Source of the DNA: Nocardia cyriacigeorgica
GTDB taxonomy: Bacteria; Actinomycetota; Actinomycetes; Mycobacteriales; Mycobacteriaceae
Assembly (NCBI RefSeq): GCF_005863245.1
Contig: NZ_VBUT01000012.1
Location: forward strand, 182,960 to 246,959
Direction: 5' to 3'
DNA: 64,000 bases
Position 1 is the first letter of the stretch. Each line of letters starts with the position of its first letter. Under the pieces are notes generated by a model that was given only the letters and a program-made list of their open reading frames with translations, was not told the DNA's origin and did no database searches. Below, piece by piece: positions 43,639 through 52,171 of this stretch. The translations under genes and the position numbers were made by a program.

Positions 43639-44061
43639 CTCGGCTCCCTAGATCGGCGAGAAACAACATCTGGCCGAACCAGGTCACACAACCCACGCCA
43701 CCGAAACGCCACTGAACAACCACGGGCCGTCCACCGCGCAACCGGACATCAACCAGCAGTGGCCACACCCCAATCCGGCGGCGCATCACTGGCGCACGTG
43801 CCCGCTACCTGCACTTGTGTCGATCCGGTGGCGCCACGGTGGCGATCGGTGGCATCCCGGCTCGCCCGACAACGCACCGGAATTGGAACGCGGAACCAGC
43901 GTGTGACTCGGGCCGCCGAACTCGTTGTCCGCCTCGCCGGCCTCCCACTAGGAGGGAGCCGCTGTGCCCACCCGGCTCACCACCCACAGGGTGTTGAAAA
44001 CCGTCGTTTGCGTCGGAGTCGAAGGGATGCACCCGCTTTCCTCGATGCCAGGAGCGTTCTC
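43639..44061. other. Divergent control region of the T4SS operon
   Basis: About 420 bases between the minus-strand T4SS operon and the plus-strand methyltransferase pair. It probably contains both promoters. A GTG at 43964 with GGAGGG upstream could start a short overlapping reading frame (to 44203), but I do not regard this as firm. Confidence 0.4.
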
Positions 44062-44754
44062 ATGCCCTCATCCGCACAGGCTCGGTCACCGCGCCACAGC
44101 ACAACTACTGGCGCGCGGCGCAGGCAGCCGGTCCCGTCGACCATCTGGGCTGCTGGACCCGACCCCATCGACCGCACCGACCGATGGCCCGCGCCGATCG
44201 TGAGGCGCGCGGCCACCGAGTTCAGCCGAGCCGGCGACCGGATCCTGCTCGCCACCCCGATCAACGCAGACCACCGACCGCGAACACACAACCGAGCCCC
44301 GGCGGCGAACGCCGGCCCCTACAGCGCCCTCGAAACACTCGGCCGCCAGCCCGCGATCCTGCCGATCTTCACCGAGTGCGACACCCCTCCGGTGGCACAC
44401 GAACCGACCGCGGACGCCGACCTCATCCTCGCCAGCCTCCTTCCCGCACACCCCGGCGATCAGGTCGTCGACCACCTGGCCGCCCTCGCCGCGCAGCGGC
44501 TCCGCGCCGACGGCGTCCTCACCGTGCTCACCCGCAGCGCCCACGCCAGCGACGGCACCCTCCTCGACCCCACCGGCCACGTCGTGCACGCCGCCCAAAC
44601 CTGCGACCTGCTCTATCTCTCCCACATCGTCGCCACCCCCATCCACAACGACACCATCACCCCCGACCCCACCCCGCCACCGCCCGATGCCCGCCCCGCG
44701 CCTCGGCATCAGGTCGTGCACACCGACGTCCTGGTCTTCCTCCAAGCCCGCTGA
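44062..44754 (+). CDS. Hypothetical protein, possibly a methyltransferase-like partner
   Basis: A 230-residue protein starting at ATG 44062 with AGGAG upstream; the longer frame running from 43087 is not supported there. A central segment (DADLILASLLPAHPGDQVVDHLAALAAQRLRADGVLTVLTR) resembles the strand-helix pattern of a SAM-dependent methyltransferase C-terminal half, with no clear SAM-binding motif. It is followed after 55 bases by a true DNA methyltransferase. Likely an accessory protein of that enzyme or a decayed methyltransferase. Confidence 0.5.
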   Translation: MPSSAQARSPRHSTTTGARRRQPVPSTIWAAGPDPIDRTDRWPAPIVRRAATEFSRAGDRILLATPINADHRPRTHNRAPAANAGPYSALETLGRQPAILPIFTECDTPPVAHEPTADADLILASLLPAHPGDQVVDHLAALAAQRLRADGVLTVLTRSAHASDGTLLDPTGHVVHAAQTCDLLYLSHIVATPIHNDTITPDPTPPPPDARPAPRHQVVHTDVLVFLQAR

Positions 44755-44809
44755 ACCGAAGGATCAACGACGCGGAGACGAGTGACAACCGTCGCCAGAA
44801 AGGCCCGCC

Positions 44810-45787
44810 ATGACCACCAACCCCGCACCCGCTGACGCCACCCGCAACACCCAGCCTGTGTCGGTCTGGACCACCGCCCAAACCTCCCCAGCGGCCCAAC
44901 GCCGCGGCCGTTATCACCCCGACAGCTCCGCCCACCCCGCCAAAATGCTGCCCGCCGTCGCAGCCCACGCCATCACCCACTACACCCGCCCCGGCGACCT
45001 CGTCCTCGACCCCATGTGCGGTATCGGCACCACCCTGGTCGAAGCCGTCCACGCGGGTCGCCGCGCAATCGGTGTCGAATACGAAACCCGCTGGGGCGAC
45101 ATCGCCCGCACCAACCTCGAACTCGCCCGTGACAACGGAATCGACCACCACGCCACCGTCTACACCGGCGACGCCCGCAAACTCTCCACCCTGATCCCCG
45201 ACCACTACCGCGACAGCGTCGGCCTCGTCATCACCTCACCTCCCTACGGCGACTCCACCCACGGCCAAGTCCGAGTCAAAGCCGGAGAAGGCGTGCACAA
45301 GTACAACCACCGCTACGGCGCCGTCCTCGACCGCGGCAACCTCGCCAACCTCGGCCTCGGCCGACTCCTGTCCGGCTTCACTCGGATCCTTACCGGCCTC
45401 ACCCCGTATCTGCGACCCGGCGGCCACGTCGTCATCACCGCCCGCCCCTGGCGCCAACACGCCGAACTCGTCGACCTCCCCGCCCACCTCATCACCTGCG
45501 CCACCCTCGCCGGCCTCACCCCCGTCGAACGCTGCGTCGCCCTACTCGGCCGCCTCACCGACAACGACCTCATCGCCCGCAGCAGCTTCTTCCAACGCGA
45601 TTTCATCACCAAACAACGCACCTCCGGGCTACCTCTACACCTCATAGCCCACGAAGACGTCATCGTCCTACAACGCGCACACACCGCCCGACCTGCGACA
45701 GAGGCCAGCCAGGTACAACTGAGTGGCCGTGTCGAATCCGCCCCGGCTCGAGACATTGCCTCCGGGGCCGGAGAGGCGGCAGCGTGA
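44810..45787 (+). CDS. DNA methyltransferase (N4-cytosine/N6-adenine type)
   Basis: A 325-residue enzyme with the SAM motif LDPMCGIGTT (residues 66-75) and catalytic TSPPYGD (142-148), diagnostic of amino-methylating DNA methyltransferases (N4C or N6A). The N-terminal HPAKM segment is also typical. No restriction enzyme is adjacent, so it looks like an orphan that may protect transferred DNA from host restriction. It sits between the T4SS operon and the defence island. Start supported by AGAAAGG upstream. Confidence 0.88.
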   Translation: MTTNPAPADATRNTQPVSVWTTAQTSPAAQRRGRYHPDSSAHPAKMLPAVAAHAITHYTRPGDLVLDPMCGIGTTLVEAVHAGRRAIGVEYETRWGDIARTNLELARDNGIDHHATVYTGDARKLSTLIPDHYRDSVGLVITSPPYGDSTHGQVRVKAGEGVHKYNHRYGAVLDRGNLANLGLGRLLSGFTRILTGLTPYLRPGGHVVITARPWRQHAELVDLPAHLITCATLAGLTPVERCVALLGRLTDNDLIARSSFFQRDFITKQRTSGLPLHLIAHEDVIVLQRAHTARPATEASQVQLSGRVESAPARDIASGAGEAAA

Positions 45788-45969
45788 CCTAATCGTCATT
45801 CGCCGCTGGTCGGGTCTTTGTGTATTGGGTACGGCGGTAACCGGTCGGAACCAGCCTGGGTTCCAACCATCGGCTTCGTCAGTGCAGCTGGGGAAGCGGC
45901 CCGGCTCCGATGTCTCAATGCCATTCACCGCATCGACTGGGCCGCCACCGACTCTTACCTACCTAATTG

Positions 45970-47211
45970 CTACGAAGGTTCGGCACCGTGTCGCCGCTCG
46001 ATCATGGGCCCATCGTCCGTGCCATACATGAATGCCCGCAGCGCCCGGCTGCATGAAGGGTCTTGTAGCTGGCCCATCGCCTTCTTCTCGATCTGGCGAA
46101 TCCGCTCGCGCGTAACCCCGTAAGACTGTCCGATTTCGTCGAGCGTCTTCGGCGAATCGTCCAAAAGGCCGAACCTCATCGAGACGACAGCGGCTTCCCG
46201 TTCACGGAGTGTTCCGAGCGCCGTGGCGATCTGGCTCTGCAGGAGAGGCAGCACGATCTCGCGTTCGGGGTCGGCGTAGGGATCAGCGCTCTCGTAGATG
46301 TCGCCCAGCGTCGCTTCTGCGTCGTGGGCGACTGGCGTATCCAACGAGAGGATATCGTGCCGCCCGAGTGTCAGGCACTCCGTCACCTCGCGATCAGTCA
46401 ATTCGCAGGCCAAGGCCAGCTCGTGAATCGAAGGCGCCTCGCCGTCAACGGTCAGCCGAGCATGGGTCTGCCATACCTTCTGCACACGCTCGTACATATG
46501 CACCGGAAGTCGGATCATGCGCGACTCGTTGGCGATCGCGCGGGTGATGGCTTGACGTACCCAGTTCATGGCGTAGGTCGAGAACTTGTTGCCCAACTTC
46601 GGGTCGAACAGCTCGACGGCGCGAATGAGCCCTACCATTCCGTGCTGGAACAGGTCGTCGACGGTCATGCCCGACGGTGTGTAGCGTTTGGCGACAGAAC
46701 GCACGAGCCTCTGGTTATGGAGCAGTAAGCAGACCGCCGCCTCGCGTGCTTCGCCGCTCAGCTTGGTGAAGTCGCCCTGTTCAAGAGGCTTTCCGGCCTC
46801 TCCTCGTACCAGTATCGCGAGGCCCACTTCCTCGTCGGATCGCAGCAAGGTGCTAGCCAGTTTGGACGCGGGAATATGACGATCCGCCAAAATCCGCCTA
46901 CGAGCGACCTCCACGGCATCATCCCGGGCGCTGGCGGACGTATCCGAGGAGCGCGGGGGCGGCTCATGATCGCGCTCGGGCGTCACGGTCAGGCCGCGAT
47001 CGGAGGTGTCGTGATGTGAATCGACAGGCGCGCAGTCCTCCACGATGTCGATGCCCGCTTTAGCGAGCAGTCGATCGATCTCGGCGGCGAGATTCTCGGG
47101 CGGTGTCCGTAGAGTCCCGAGTACTCGATCGATGCGGGAGCGCCGGATCACGTGGTCCTTGACAAAGGGTTGGAGCCGCACCAGCACTCGGCCCATGTAC
47201 TCAACGTCCAT
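45970..47211 (-). CDS. Group 2-like sigma-70 factor divergent from the defence operon
   Basis: A 413-residue sigma factor (start ATG 47211, GGGGTGG nearby; the frame opens further). Region 2 is intact (VRSVAKRYTPSGM ... FSTYAMNWVRQAITRAIA), as are region 3 and region 4 (LDEIGQSYGVTRERIRQIEKKA). The N-terminus of about 120 residues includes a region-1.1-like LLAKAGIDIVED. It is divergent from the NERD-helicase operon, with about 95 bases between starts, so it may direct that operon's transcription or act as a switch at infection. This is inference from position. Confidence 0.85.
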   Translation of the reverse strand: MDVEYMGRVLVRLQPFVKDHVIRRSRIDRVLGTLRTPPENLAAEIDRLLAKAGIDIVEDCAPVDSHHDTSDRGLTVTPERDHEPPPRSSDTSASARDDAVEVARRRILADRHIPASKLASTLLRSDEEVGLAILVRGEAGKPLEQGDFTKLSGEAREAAVCLLLHNQRLVRSVAKRYTPSGMTVDDLFQHGMVGLIRAVELFDPKLGNKFSTYAMNWVRQAITRAIANESRMIRLPVHMYERVQKVWQTHARLTVDGEAPSIHELALACELTDREVTECLTLGRHDILSLDTPVAHDAEATLGDIYESADPYADPEREIVLPLLQSQIATALGTLREREAAVVSMRFGLLDDSPKTLDEIGQSYGVTRERIRQIEKKAMGQLQDPSCSRALRAFMYGTDDGPMIERRHGAEPS

Positions 47212-47306
47212 GTCGACCACCCCTATGGCCCCCCAAACTCCCGCACGCGGAGCGGGTATCCGGCAGGATGGCACTGAAGCCCAACCCGTGGAGAACCGCC
47301 TTGAGA

Positions 47307-48929
47307 ATGATCCCGGCCGAGCTCGGTTCGGTACCGACAACGACGTCTGAGCAACGCGTGTTCGACGCGCTGGCAGCCAGCGGCCTTCGGGGCACGGCCC
47401 TGCATTCCCTCAACCTACCCACGCACGAGTACAAGCTCAGTTCCGAACTCGATTTCGTGCTGGTGCTCGACGAGCTAGTGCTGGTTGTAGAGGTCAAGGG
47501 TGCCCATATCTCTTGTAACAACGGGTTGTGGACGTACAGCGACCGTAGCGGACACCACCGACAAGATCGCGAAGGTCCGTTCAAGCAGGTCAGCAGCGGT
47601 ATGTACGCATTACGTGATCGGCTTCGTGCGCAGATAGGCGCCGCTGTCGATGACATCGCGTTCGGGTACCTTGTGGTTACTCCCGACGTCGATCTGGCGC
47701 TGAGCAGTTTCGAGTGGGATGCCGAGACCTACTGCGGCCGGGGCGCGTTCAGTCGAGACTTCGTCGGGACGTTGGTCAAGGATACGATCGCCTACTGGCG
47801 GCGTCGTCAGCCCGCCAAGCTGCCGATCGACAAGCACCTGCATGGGCGGCTCGTTCAGCAACTGCGCCCCAGCTTCGACCGCTCCCCCTTGCTCGACGCC
47901 CGGGCCAGCATGCTGGACGTCGCCTTCGTTCGGCTGACCGACGAACAGTTCACCAGGCTCGACTTGATCAGAGAAGCACCCCGCGTGCTATGTAACGGGG
48001 GAGCGGGAACCGGAAAGACCTTCCTGGCGACGGAAGTCGCCCGGCGCCAAGATCTCGCTGGGCGTACGGTGCTGTTCGTCTGCCGAAGTGAGATGTTGGC
48101 GGCATTCGTTCGTGAACTGCTGGTCGGAACCCGCGTAGTGGTTCACGCGGCGACTGAACTACCCATCGATCAGCAGTTCGATACCGTAGTGGTCGACGAG
48201 GCGCAGGACATGATGAACTTCGACCTGCTCGACCTCCTCGAGGCGACTGTCGTCGGTGGCTGGAGCGATGGGCGGTGGGTCATGTTCCTGGACCAGAACC
48301 GCCAAGCCGACCTGTATGGGGATTTCGACCCCGAGGCCTTGCAGTACATTCAGTCGTTCAATCCAGTGCCCGCCGCGCTCCAAACCAACTGTCGGAACAC
48401 TCGCGAGATCGCCTTCCAGACGCGGGCGCTCACCGGAGCCGACACCGGCGTCGCGGCGGCTGGCTCCGGGCCGCGGGTCGAGTTCGTAACGGTCGACGAG
48501 CAGGCGATGGAGACGGCGGCGTTGGAAACGTACCTGCGGGAGCTTCGTGACCACGAGGTACCGGTCAGTGCGGTAACCATAGTCTCCCTGCGTGGTGACT
48601 GGGAGACGAGTGCCGCCCGGGGGCTTCGAGCCGCACGCAAGGGGCAACTGCGGCGACTCGATAAGAACTCCGCGGCGCGTTGGCCGGGTAGCGGACTCAC
48701 CTGGGCGTCAGCGGTGGATATCAAAGGACTGGAAAACCGATTCGTTTGCGTCATCGACATCGACTCCCTCGATACTGAGCTGGAGATGAACCTTCTCTAT
48801 GTCGCGCTGAGTCGTCCGCGGGCCGGCCTATGGATCGCAACCAGTCGAGCGGTAGCGGCCCGGGCGGCTGAGTTGTACAAGATCCATGCCGGAACGGCTC
48901 TTGACGCACTGAACAAGGCGGGCGCATGA
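47307..48929 (+). CDS. NERD nuclease-SF1 helicase fusion
   Basis: About 540 residues. The start at 47307 has GGAGAA upstream and fits NERD-helicase N-termini (MIPAELGSV); ATG 47268 is the alternative. Residues about 10-130 form a NERD (nuclease-related) domain with Glu47/Asp49 and Glu62/Lys64 (EVKG) as catalytic candidates. A UvrD-like SF1 helicase follows: Walker A GGAGTGKT (Lys237), Walker B VVDEAQD (297-298) and C-terminal motifs to LLYVALSRPRAGLW. It probably cleaves and unwinds invading DNA. The stop overlaps the DrmA-like gene start. Confidence 0.85.
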   Translation: MIPAELGSVPTTTSEQRVFDALAASGLRGTALHSLNLPTHEYKLSSELDFVLVLDELVLVVEVKGAHISCNNGLWTYSDRSGHHRQDREGPFKQVSSGMYALRDRLRAQIGAAVDDIAFGYLVVTPDVDLALSSFEWDAETYCGRGAFSRDFVGTLVKDTIAYWRRRQPAKLPIDKHLHGRLVQQLRPSFDRSPLLDARASMLDVAFVRLTDEQFTRLDLIREAPRVLCNGGAGTGKTFLATEVARRQDLAGRTVLFVCRSEMLAAFVRELLVGTRVVVHAATELPIDQQFDTVVVDEAQDMMNFDLLDLLEATVVGGWSDGRWVMFLDQNRQADLYGDFDPEALQYIQSFNPVPAALQTNCRNTREIAFQTRALTGADTGVAAAGSGPRVEFVTVDEQAMETAALETYLRELRDHEVPVSAVTIVSLRGDWETSAARGLRAARKGQLRRLDKNSAARWPGSGLTWASAVDIKGLENRFVCVIDIDSLDTELEMNLLYVALSRPRAGLWIATSRAVAARAAELYKIHAGTALDALNKAGA

Positions 48930-51900
48930 CCACACTCTCAGATGTTCGCTCGGACTTCGTCGATTACGTTCGACGCCAGCTAGTCGGGCCGTTCGATGGC
49001 CCAACCGAGATCATCTTCGACCCGCCTAACCGCCGGTACCTCATGGGTACGTTGCACCCCCGAAAGACGGAGTTCGCCGGGTACGTTCAGGAGGAGGGCG
49101 AGCCCGAAGACGAGTCGGCGACCGCGGCCGGCGGCGATGAGAGCCGGTTCAGCGATGATCCGGTCTCAGCGGCCAACGATTTCTTGCCGGCGTCACAGGG
49201 TCTGTCATTCTTCACGACGGCGAGCGAGCTGACGATCAACGCCCGCGCTGCGGAGTACGAACTACTCAGTGGCGCCGCCGCCGTGGAAGCTCTCGCCGAT
49301 CAGGAGGTTCGAGACGGGGGGCCCACCGAGGAACAGGACGAGGACCCGCGTCGGAAATCCCCGGGATCAAGGCGTATATGGCGTCGCAAACAGTTGCCGG
49401 ACGCGAGGGTATTCATCTCTGCCGAGAAGGCCATGCCCCGGCCGATCTGGGACGGGAAGGCGGAGATTCACGTTCGCTGGCGTGAGTACCCTCACGGGAA
49501 TCTCGTGACCGTCACCTTGGTGAACGCCCGTAGCATTGATGGTGAGAGCCCGAAGCCAGGCTGGGAAGATATCCTGCTCCAGGTCGAGTTCGACGTGAGC
49601 GTGGACGGCGCGGGTGAGCTCCTGGAGTACCCCTCGGTGACACTGGTCTCCCACGATCCCGAGGAAGAAGAGCTTCGGCTGATGCACCGCAAGGCGCGCG
49701 TCTTCGCCATCGGCCACGGCTGCTCTCCGGAGTGGCGAGAAATCGAGGGAATGGTTACCGGCGTCCGCACGGAGGTCATGCCGTCGTTCGTCGTTCCTCG
49801 CGTTCGTCCCGACGGCGACTCGATGCGGGCGCTTGACATCGCCTGGCTCGCCGACGCCTCGACCGATGTCACCGAACTCGTGCGCGAGCTAGACGCGTTC
49901 GTTGACCCATACTCGATGTGGATCGAGCGGGTAAGCGCCGAGGCCGCCGCACTGGACGAGCGTTACAAGGACGCCGCGGCGTCCGTGATCGATCGTCTTG
50001 TGCGCGCTCGCGACCGGATGCGCGCGGGGGTCCGCGTGTTCGCGCAGCACCCTGACCGCGCCAGGCTGATCGAAGCGTTTCGACTGGCCAACCGCGCCAT
50101 GTTGATTCAGAGGCGGCACAGCGAGGATGACTTGGCCGGTACACGCCACCCGCGTGTCGACGCCCCCGAGGCGCCAACGAACTATCTCGGTGGCGCTGAG
50201 TGGCGGCCGTTCCAGCTGGGCTTCTTCCTTACCACCCTGCGGGGAGTGGCGGACCCGGCGGACGAGGATCGAAATGTCGTTGACCTGATCTGGTTTCCGA
50301 CAGGCGGAGGTAAGACCGAGGCCTATCTGCTCGTCGCCGCATTCGAGATCTTCCGACGGCGGCTGACAGAAGGCGCCGCCGGAGGAGGCACGGCGGTCGT
50401 CAGCCGCTACACGCTGTCGCTATTGACCGCCCAGCAGTTCCAGCGCACGGCGTCAATGATCGTCGCCTGCGAATACCTACGGCGCGAGAATCCAGTCCGC
50501 CTAGGTGATGAGCCGATCTCCGTCGGGCTGTGGGTCGGGGAAGCGACTACGCCGAACCGCTACGTCGTCGCGCGCGACCTCTTCGACGAACTGCGCGACG
50601 CTGGTGAAACCGATGACCGGTTCCTTCTGGAGCGCTGCCCGTGGTGCGGAACCGAGATAGTGCCCCGTGAACACAGCGACGACGACGCTGACTACGGCAT
50701 CGTCTGCACAGATCAGTCGTTCGAGTTTCGCTGCCCGTCAACCATATGCGAGTTCCACGACGAGCTCCCGGTCCGGGTGATCGATGACGCGTTATACGCC
50801 AGTCCACCGACCTTCTTGCTCGGAACGGTGGACAAGTTCGCCCAGCTCGCCTGGGTGCCGGAATCGGGCAAACTGTTCGGGCGTGCCAATGGCACGCTTC
50901 CCCCGTCGCTCATCATCCAGGATGAGTTGCACCTTCTGACCGGCCCGTTGGGTACGACCGTCGGACTATACGAGGCGGCGATCAACCTGCTCTGCGAGTG
51001 GAAGGGTCGCCCACCGAAGGTCATCGCCTCCACCGCCACGATCCGACGGGCCACAGCGCAGATCAAAGGCCTCTTCGGTCGACCGGTCGATTTGTTCCCG
51101 CCGGCCGGGATCGACGCCGGCGACTCCTACTTCGCACGGGAGGACAAGTCGTCGCCCGGACGCTTGTACGTCGGCATGATGGCTCAAGGGCACACCTTCG
51201 ACACGGCCGTCGTGCACTCTGGCACTGCACTTCTACAAGCGCCGATAGACCTCGGACTGTCAGGAGCCGCCCGGGACGCCTACTGGACAGTGGTCGCCTA
51301 CCACAGCTCCCTCCGCGAGCTCGGCAAGACGGTCACCATCGCGCGCGATGATATCCACTCCCGGTTGGACAGTCTGATCGTGAACCGCCCCAAACGCGAG
51401 TACGACGTCGATGAGCTGTCCTCGACAGTCCCACGCGCCCAGCAGCCACGCCTTCTCGAGCGCTTGAACAAGCCGTGCTCCGACAAGAACTCCGTGCATT
51501 TCCTGGCCACATCGAGCATGTTGTCCGTGGGCGTGGACGTTCCTCGCCTTGGGCTGATGCTTATGAACGGGCAACCGAAGGCCACCGCCGAGTACATTCA
51601 GGCGACCAGTCGCGTGGGACGCTCGACGGCGCCCGGCCTGGTATTCGACCTGTTCCGCGCCACCAAACCGCGCGACAGATCCCACTACGAGAACTTCCGC
51701 GGGTATCACTCAGCACTCTACCGCCACGTCGAGCCAACCAGCGTGACCCCGTACTCACCACCGTCACGTGAACGCGCGCTTCACGCCGCGTTGGTGATCC
51801 TCGTAAGACACAAGCTTGGCCTGAACACGGACGGACGAGCCGGCGAGATCATCGAACACGAGGCTGAGGTTCGAGAATTGGCGGACAAGCTGATCGAGGT

Positions 51901-52168
51901 GGTGGAACGTGTCGAACCCCGCGAACGTGTTGGCGCGCGGAGCCACTTGGACAGGTTCATCGACGACTGGCTGGATCGTGCGCGGCGAGCCCACGCGGAC
52001 AACAAGCTCTTGTACTACAAGCCGAACGGCAAAGGTCACATCAACCTCATCAAACCGTTCCATGCCAAGGGCGACGCGTGGCCGACACTCGGTTCGATGC
52101 GCAATGTCGACATGGAGTCTCTGATCGAGGTTCTACACGGCGCGGCGTCGTCGAAGGGAAAAAAGTAG
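48926..52168 (+). CDS. DrmA-like SF2 helicase of a DISARM-like system
   Basis: A 1080-residue helicase. An N-terminal about 430 residues of unknown fold lead to helicase motif I WFPTGGGKTEAYL (Lys near 463) and motif II IIQDELHLLTGPLG (near 665), a DExH-type variant characteristic of DrmA. A Cys-rich insertion lies at about 571-615 (CPWCGTE, FRCPSTIC). Motif VI QATSRVGRS is near 893, and a long helical C-terminus follows. DrmA is the core DISARM helicase, which acts with DrmB on foreign DNA. The downstream gene encodes DrmB and starts three bases after its stop. Confidence 0.85.
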   Translation: MTTLSDVRSDFVDYVRRQLVGPFDGPTEIIFDPPNRRYLMGTLHPRKTEFAGYVQEEGEPEDESATAAGGDESRFSDDPVSAANDFLPASQGLSFFTTASELTINARAAEYELLSGAAAVEALADQEVRDGGPTEEQDEDPRRKSPGSRRIWRRKQLPDARVFISAEKAMPRPIWDGKAEIHVRWREYPHGNLVTVTLVNARSIDGESPKPGWEDILLQVEFDVSVDGAGELLEYPSVTLVSHDPEEEELRLMHRKARVFAIGHGCSPEWREIEGMVTGVRTEVMPSFVVPRVRPDGDSMRALDIAWLADASTDVTELVRELDAFVDPYSMWIERVSAEAAALDERYKDAAASVIDRLVRARDRMRAGVRVFAQHPDRARLIEAFRLANRAMLIQRRHSEDDLAGTRHPRVDAPEAPTNYLGGAEWRPFQLGFFLTTLRGVADPADEDRNVVDLIWFPTGGGKTEAYLLVAAFEIFRRRLTEGAAGGGTAVVSRYTLSLLTAQQFQRTASMIVACEYLRRENPVRLGDEPISVGLWVGEATTPNRYVVARDLFDELRDAGETDDRFLLERCPWCGTEIVPREHSDDDADYGIVCTDQSFEFRCPSTICEFHDELPVRVIDDALYASPPTFLLGTVDKFAQLAWVPESGKLFGRANGTLPPSLIIQDELHLLTGPLGTTVGLYEAAINLLCEWKGRPPKVIASTATIRRATAQIKGLFGRPVDLFPPAGIDAGDSYFAREDKSSPGRLYVGMMAQGHTFDTAVVHSGTALLQAPIDLGLSGAARDAYWTVVAYHSSLRELGKTVTIARDDIHSRLDSLIVNRPKREYDVDELSSTVPRAQQPRLLERLNKPCSDKNSVHFLATSSMLSVGVDVPRLGLMLMNGQPKATAEYIQATSRVGRSTAPGLVFDLFRATKPRDRSHYENFRGYHSALYRHVEPTSVTPYSPPSRERALHAALVILVRHKLGLNTDGRAGEIIEHEAEVRELADKLIEVVERVEPRERVGARSHLDRFIDDWLDRARRAHADNKLLYYKPNGKGHINLIKPFHAKGDAWPTLGSMRNVDMESLIEVLHGAASSKGKK

Positions 52169-52171
52169 GCA

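Noticed and set aside
43087..44754. 555-residue version of the 44062 gene
   Set aside because: The upstream part has shadow composition opposite the HTH gene; AGGAG before the ATG at 44062 fixes the real start.
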